Part shown: piece after piece, positions 59,001-64,000 of the stretch
How the letters are laid out: each line of letters opens with the position of its first letter
How positions within the stretch are numbered: position 1 is the first letter of the stretch
Origin: Voacanga thouarsii
Taxonomy: Eukaryota; Streptophyta; Magnoliopsida; Gentianales; Apocynaceae
Assembly: GCA_026120185.1 (NCBI GenBank)
Contig: JANUWF010001819.1
Coordinates: 1,984,001-2,048,000 of the forward strand
DNA length: 64,000 nucleotides
Direction of reading: 5' to 3'
Position numbers and translations under genes: made by a program
The notes under the pieces: model-generated
The model's database searches: none
What the model saw: the letters and a program-made list of their open reading frames with translations, nothing else
Told to the model about the DNA's origin: nothing

Positions 59001-60358
59001 AAAGAGTATAATGGTGGAGGAAAGTCTGGTTGTTTGAGGGATATTTTATGGAAGGTTGCTAAATTATGGTGGCTGGAATTTTGGTAACTAATTAAGCATG
59101 ATTGTAGAGATTTGTTGGAGTGATTTTCGGGTAGCCATGTCTGAATTTCGTGCAGAAGCTTGGGGAGGACAATGGAGTTCAGCTCATGGCTGTTTAAAGA
59201 GGGTTTGTGCAGAAGAAAGCTGAGGTTTTGGTTAAGGATGAATTAGGAAACAAAGTTGGAAAGTTTTCCTGCACAGAATTTTTGCAAGGCTGAAATTTTT
59301 TGGGTAGTTTTCGGCTGCCATTTTCCAATCAGCTTGCAGAGAGTTTGAAGGGGATTTTAGGGGTCTTTCAAGGCTGGTTTCCAGCCTTCTTTGTGGAGGA
59401 AAAATGTGGCTAAGATGCTTAGCAAAAACTGGAAGAAAATAGCTTGGTTTCGAACCTCCAAAGCTGCAATTTTGCCCAGGGATTTTTCTGGTTTTGCACA
59501 GCTTTTGTGCAGTCCGAAAATGGCCAGAAGAATTCAGGTTTCAAGCTGATCAAAAGGGCCATTTTCTGGTAGCATTTGGGAGGGAATAATGACTGAGAAT
59601 TTTGACACCTTGAAGGCACAAGAAGCTGGAAAAATTTTAGTTCTATGCATGAAGGAAAATGAACCTAGCTAGAGTGAAGTTTTAGAGAGTTCACTAGGGA
59701 AATTATTTCACTTGAAATCCTTTCCCCTCTTCTATGGTTTTGGTCCTTAAGATGTCTTTATCTAAGACATTTTGAACCTTCAAAGCCACAGCACATTGCT
59801 GGAATTTTTCTAGAATAAAATTAGCTTGAACAAATTGAACATCCTAATGGACTGAGAAATAGGAAAAATTAAGGATCAAGAGAAAATGAATTCCCCTTAG
59901 GAATTTTGTGTAGGGCAAAAGAGTAGAATTAGAATACTCCTATCATATCTCTCTTAGGACAACATCTCTACCCTACTCCAAAGCACATAAGGCCGAAAAT
60001 AACACTTCCCAAGCAAAAATAAAATTTAATTAAGCTAAAGCTCCTATGATGGAATTTGAACCCAAAACCTCAAGAATTAATTCCATAACTCTAACCACTA
60101 CACCACAACAACTCTTGTTCTTATTTTCTCTCTAAAAATATTTTCCTATTCAATCCTCAAGCTATTACCTTTTTTCCACCTCAAGCAAAAATTACCATTT
60201 TTCCCTTCTCACTCAATAATCATAATCAAGCTCTCTAGACTATAACACATAAATTCAATGCACATAAAATCATATAAAATTATATTTAAATATGCAATAA
60301 AGTATGATATGTATCACAACCCCCTTACTCTAAGGTTGGTTTTGACTGGGGTTTCACA
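56015..60358. mobile_element. 4.34-kb solo LTR of a gypsy-type retrotransposon
   Basis: Starts TGTAACACCCCGCTACC and ends GGGGTTTCACA, so the termini TGT..ACA are inverted. Flanks AGGTT (56010-56014) and AGGTT (60359-60363) are a perfect 5-bp duplication. There is no gag or pol, no primer site and no second LTR, so it is a solo LTR left by LTR-LTR recombination. Its length fits the giant LTRs of some Ty3/gypsy lineages (Tekay/Del, Tat/Ogre). The interior has no credible protein; the right third is GC-richer and repetitive (GCTGGAAG, GCTGCC words). Confidence 0.85.
60045..60112 (-). other. tRNA-like pol III promoter motif inside the solo LTR
   Basis: Minus strand: A-box-like TGGTGTAGTGG (60095-60105) and B-box-like GGTTCAAATTCC (60051-60062), 32 bases apart as in tRNA genes. 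Cloverleaf pairing is poor and there is no acceptor stem, so it is not a tRNA gene. Confidence 0.5.
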
Positions 60359-60728
60359 AGGTTACAAGTCTATAGTACTCAACTATGCATTGTCGGAGAT
60401 TTAGAATATTTTACTTGCCTCCTTAAACCCAGGGGTCCCAATCCTGACGTTAATTACCATCGAGGCGGCAAGAGGTAGAACACACCAGTGTCCCCGCCCA
60501 ACATCCGTGAATGACCCAAAATAATATGTACACAAGGCATAGGCAATTGTCATGCGCTAAACGGCTAGCCAGGATGACTTATCTCAATGTCCTATCACCA
60601 TTTTTGGAGTAAGACAATCCCTAGAACTGCTTAAGGTTACTTGGGGTTGTCTATCTCTAACATAAGCTAGTACAAGGATCGAAATCCTTACTGAGTACTT
60701 AACGTCTTCACAAGTTCAGAAGACCAGT
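60359..60728. mobile_element. Gypsy-type LTR, right part (outer LTR)
   Basis: Continues the sequence interrupted at 56014, starting with the second AGGTT. Contains GGCGGCAAGAGGTAGAACAC and similar non-coding text. It is cut at 60729 by the B-family LTR, so its own end and target duplication are not visible. Confidence 0.55.
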
Positions 60729-62418
60729 TGTTAGAATATATGCCCTCTACACAAGTTTATTTGATGTAATTATTGAATTTATTAATAAAAAAATTTATTT
60801 TCAAAATTTGTTTGTGAATTTACATTTTATTTGTGCACGATTTTCGTTTGGAAAGGACCTATTGTGTTTAAGTAAGTGATCTATGTGAATGGTGGTCTTT
60901 TACAGTAAGGTATGGATCACGGCTTACTTAACACATAAATGTTTGTTCTTAATCGATTGATGAGAATGAGAATCTTATTATGTATAGATTATTGTGTAAT
61001 GAGTTCCAAATAGGGAATGGCTTACCTTCAGCCAGTGAACAGTCCACTCACTTCATAGCAGGTGCGTATTTCGATTATGTAGAACAGGATTCGTAATAGT
61101 GGTTTCTAAAAGTACTATTTAAAAGAAACCCAAACTATTACTGCCATAGCATGGATTAATACTCTACCACTTGAGCATGAGTTGGTGGTATGATAAAACT
61201 AGAAACTTATACTTTGATATATTGTAATTGAGGTTCTTTCGTAGAGTCGATATACTTGTATATTGGATATATATAACTAGTTAGTTAAGACAGACTTGTA
61301 CAAGATAGTTTCTGCGCTATATCGCCCCTTATGAGTGTTCAAACGATCTAATTATTTAGGGTCTTGAGGAACATGACTTGAATGTTTGCTTTAGGATAGC
61401 TCCATTGGAAAGTGAAAACATTTTAGATGTCATGGATCATTGGACTAGAGGTCTAAGGATAGTAGATATCTTTTAGAGAGGTGTTAGTGCACTCCTCCTT
61501 TCTAAATGCACGACAATGTGTAGAGGGGTATTTTAGTCATTACACATGTAGGTCAAAGACTTTGCTAACGCAATATTGTCCTTGAGGACAATATTTCCTT
61601 ATAGTGATATTAAAAAATATTTAAAATATAAAATACAACTATTTATATAATAGGGGTATTTTGGTCATTTTAGTTGCCAAGGGATATGTCTTTTGGTCCC
61701 TAAAATGGCTTTTAAGTCCTGAAAGATTTGAGTTAAGAAATTGATTTTGATAATTATGGGTTTTATTTTATTTTATTAGTTTAATTTATTATTGAACTAG
61801 AATAAAATAAAAGGCCCGAGAGAGAGTATTTATTTTGTCTAACTTATTTGGTTAATTAATTATTCAGGGCCCATTGCCCAAATTGAATAATTAGAAAATT
61901 ATTCTAGATATAAACTAGATAAAATGCTTGATATTTTATATTGGTATATTTGAGCTTTTTAATTATTTATTGGGTTATTTAATGATGTTCAAAAAATAAA
62001 TAATTGAGATTTATTATTTATAGGTGTTCAAGCCTAAGAGTAAATAATTTTATCTAGCCCAATGAATAAGACCAAGGGTAAAATAAAATTTATAAAATTA
62101 ATTAATTAATTAAAATAAAAAATAAAAAAACACACACGGAATGGATCTCGTATTGTTTTGTGTGAAGGATAATAGAAAGCATGGATGCTTTCTGTTTTCA
62201 CGCAATTGGATTTTCTCTCTCGGGGAATTGGGATAGGAAATGAAAAAGGATATCATGTATTGCATCGAACAGGCTCTTAGAATTTTTCCAATTCACAGAA
62301 ACCCAACTTCATAGAGAGACCTTCTGTGAAGCATGGACATAAACCAAAACGTATTGCAAACCCAAATCTTCAAGCTTTCATTGGCTGTACTATGGACACC
62401 ATTTCGGAATATCAAAGG
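60729..62418 (+). mobile_element. B-family copia LTR (solo or truncated)
   Basis: Begins TGTTAGAATATATGCCC and aligns with the LTRs of B along about 1.69 kb (shared words GTGCACGA, ATCGATTGATGAGAATG, TTGTACAAGATAG, AATCTTCAAG). It stops inside the last fifth of the LTR, at the point matching about 4886, where element E begins. No internal region follows within the window. Confidence 0.85.
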
Positions 62419-64000
62419 TGTTGGGTATCTCAGGCTTGTATCCAATACGGCGTAGTAGAAAATAAAACGAGATACCATTCCAGGACCCACCTATGTGTGA
62501 AAAACAAGACATAAAGACAATAAAAGTAACAACTTTTTACCTTTGTTTGATTGTATAAAGAATAAAAAATTTCTTCTTCAAGTCGAGGCACGATCCAGCA
62601 ATCCTCTTGTGCAAACTCCACGAGAGTTGGACGTTTAACTACTATAATCACAATGTGTGATTATCTCTAACAGTAATCCACACAGAGGATATACTCAAGC
62701 ACCAAAATTTCCTGTGCTAGCAGAAAAATAAGGCGGCTAGGGTTGTTTTGTTTTTCCAGGAAAAACATGAAAAAGAGGGAAGAAGAAGCTGTTGTTTTCG
62801 TGTGTCTTTTTCTCAGCCAGGGTTTCGTGTGTTTCTACTCAATGTTATATGAAAATCCCTTCCCAAAACTAAGAATTCTAATCTTATTATAATTCCCTAA
62901 TTGTAATTGGAAACATCAAATTCTCACAATTACAACTTGGATCACAAATTATAACTAATTATAATTTGTTCACAACAACTTCTCTTTCTCTCAATTAATC
63001 CCACTATGTTATTAAATAACATCTTGAGTAAATAATCTTCTATAGTGTGTGACCTATTAGGTTTCCCAGTCAATTGGTAGTGAATATGAATTAATCCAAA
63101 CGTCTTTGAGATTAATAATTCATAATTAATTAGAATTAATCATATTAATTCTAATCAGGATTGGTTTTTTAATTTATTAATTAATAAACCTATATTCTCA
63201 AATCATGAGCGGTATCTAACAACACATTATGACCATCCAAGAGTCCATGAAGTCAAGTGGCTTGACATGAACCATTTAATAACAAATTTCAGTACAATTA
63301 ACTCCTTTCGCCATACAATATCTCATTCGGTTTGGAGTACGGAATTAGTGTCAATTACCTCCAGAATTAATTCTGGCTCGAATACAATAGTACTTGTACC
63401 AAGAACCCACTACACTAGATGTGTATCAATTGAAACTGTTTCTAATACACAATCGCCTTAGCCAAGGATTTTCTGAGTAGTAATTCCTACAAGTGGCCAT
63501 GAGATATTCGCCCTAACTATTAGGAGTGGTGAATCCTTTATTGACCCTCTCAACTACTTTTGTTTACCTCACAATGTATTCGATATCCATCCCATTTGCG
63601 GCCGTCGATCGAGCTCCGGAGATTGGAATTAAAGTACAAAGCTCAACAAACAAAGTACCTTGGAGATTTCAAGTCTAAGGATACTTACACGTTCGCTATA
63701 TTGAGATTATATCACTGGCACTAAATAGTTATCCATGTGATTATCTCAAAGTTAGGTCATCCAATGAACTTGTTTCATTAACAAGCATCCACGTGTTATC
63801 TTTGAGTATCTCAATACTCACGGTTATGAGAACTATCGCCTGATCAAATTAGGAAGTCTAACATATACTAGTCTTAACGCCAGATTTTGAGAACTATTCA
63901 GATCATCCTGCCAGATTCTGAACTATTCAGAACATCCTTGTAGGTAGTAGGCTCATCTTCCTCTATGAGCAATATGTCATTGTGGTCACTAATGAGAAAT
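62419..64000 (-). mobile_element. Element E: LTR of another copia-like element, cut by window end
   Basis: Boundary at TGTTGGGTATCTCAGGC, which on the minus strand is an LTR end ...CCCAACA. On the minus strand a TATA-like TCATATAAC near 62847-62857 precedes transcript-like sequence, which suggests minus orientation. No primer site lies at the left edge, so this is a 3' LTR or a solo LTR, inserted in the B-family LTR. The 5 bp before it are AAAGG; the partner is outside the window. Confidence 0.5.

Noticed and set aside
60045..60112. tRNA gene
   Set aside because: A and B boxes are present but there is no acceptor stem or convincing cloverleaf, and it sits inside a solo LTR.

Overview
This window is plant nuclear DNA, very probably from a dicot. 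It is AT-rich and consists almost entirely of transposable elements nested in one another. Evidence for a plant: Ty1/copia elements primed by initiator-Met tRNA (TGGTATCAGAGC-type sites), a CACTA (En/Spm) transposon of the Tnp2 class, hAT remnants, a Mutator-like MITE, giant gypsy-type LTRs, and one exon resembling plant nucleoporin NUP35. I see no bacterial, organellar, rRNA, tRNA or CRISPR gene. Species cannot be fixed from the sequence.

Layout. (1) Position 1-30399 is copia element A (minus strand, Sirevirus-like, with an extra envelope-like ORF after pol); its 3' LTR runs off the left edge. A is split by copia element B (3176-23389, plus strand, 5-bp target duplication GTAGG/GTAGA), and B is split inside gag by a 10-kb CACTA transposon (7233-17260, target duplication GTG). 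(2) Position 30400 to about 45839 is copia element C (minus strand, also Sirevirus-like), split by copia element D (34324-43565, minus strand, perfect duplication CTTTT). The downstream part of C lies beyond A, so A appears to have landed in C, giving the order C, then A, then B, then CACTA. (3) Position 45840-54743 is less densely repetitive: microsatellites, a decayed hAT transposon (minus strand), possible CACTA debris, two spliced-looking exons of an unidentified gene, a 490-bp Mutator-like MITE with 9-bp duplications, and a NUP35-like exon carrying a one-base deletion. (4) Position 54744-64000 is a second nest: a gypsy-type LTR containing a hAT MITE and a 4.3-kb solo LTR (TSD AGGTT), followed by a third B-family LTR, followed by the edge of another LTR (E).

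No element looks autonomous. B is full of stops. D is the best preserved but has a lesion at the integrase Glu and altered LTR termini. The Tnp2 gene of the CACTA has stops and frameshifts, although its second gene is largely readable. The features most worth following up are the palindromic subterminal arrays and promoter/first-exon duplication of the CACTA, the mosaic 3' LTR of B, the giant solo LTR with its tRNA-like internal promoter, and the possible host-gene exons at 52.3-54.7 kb. I did not find a clearly new biological system; the observations are mostly about transposon structure and decay.
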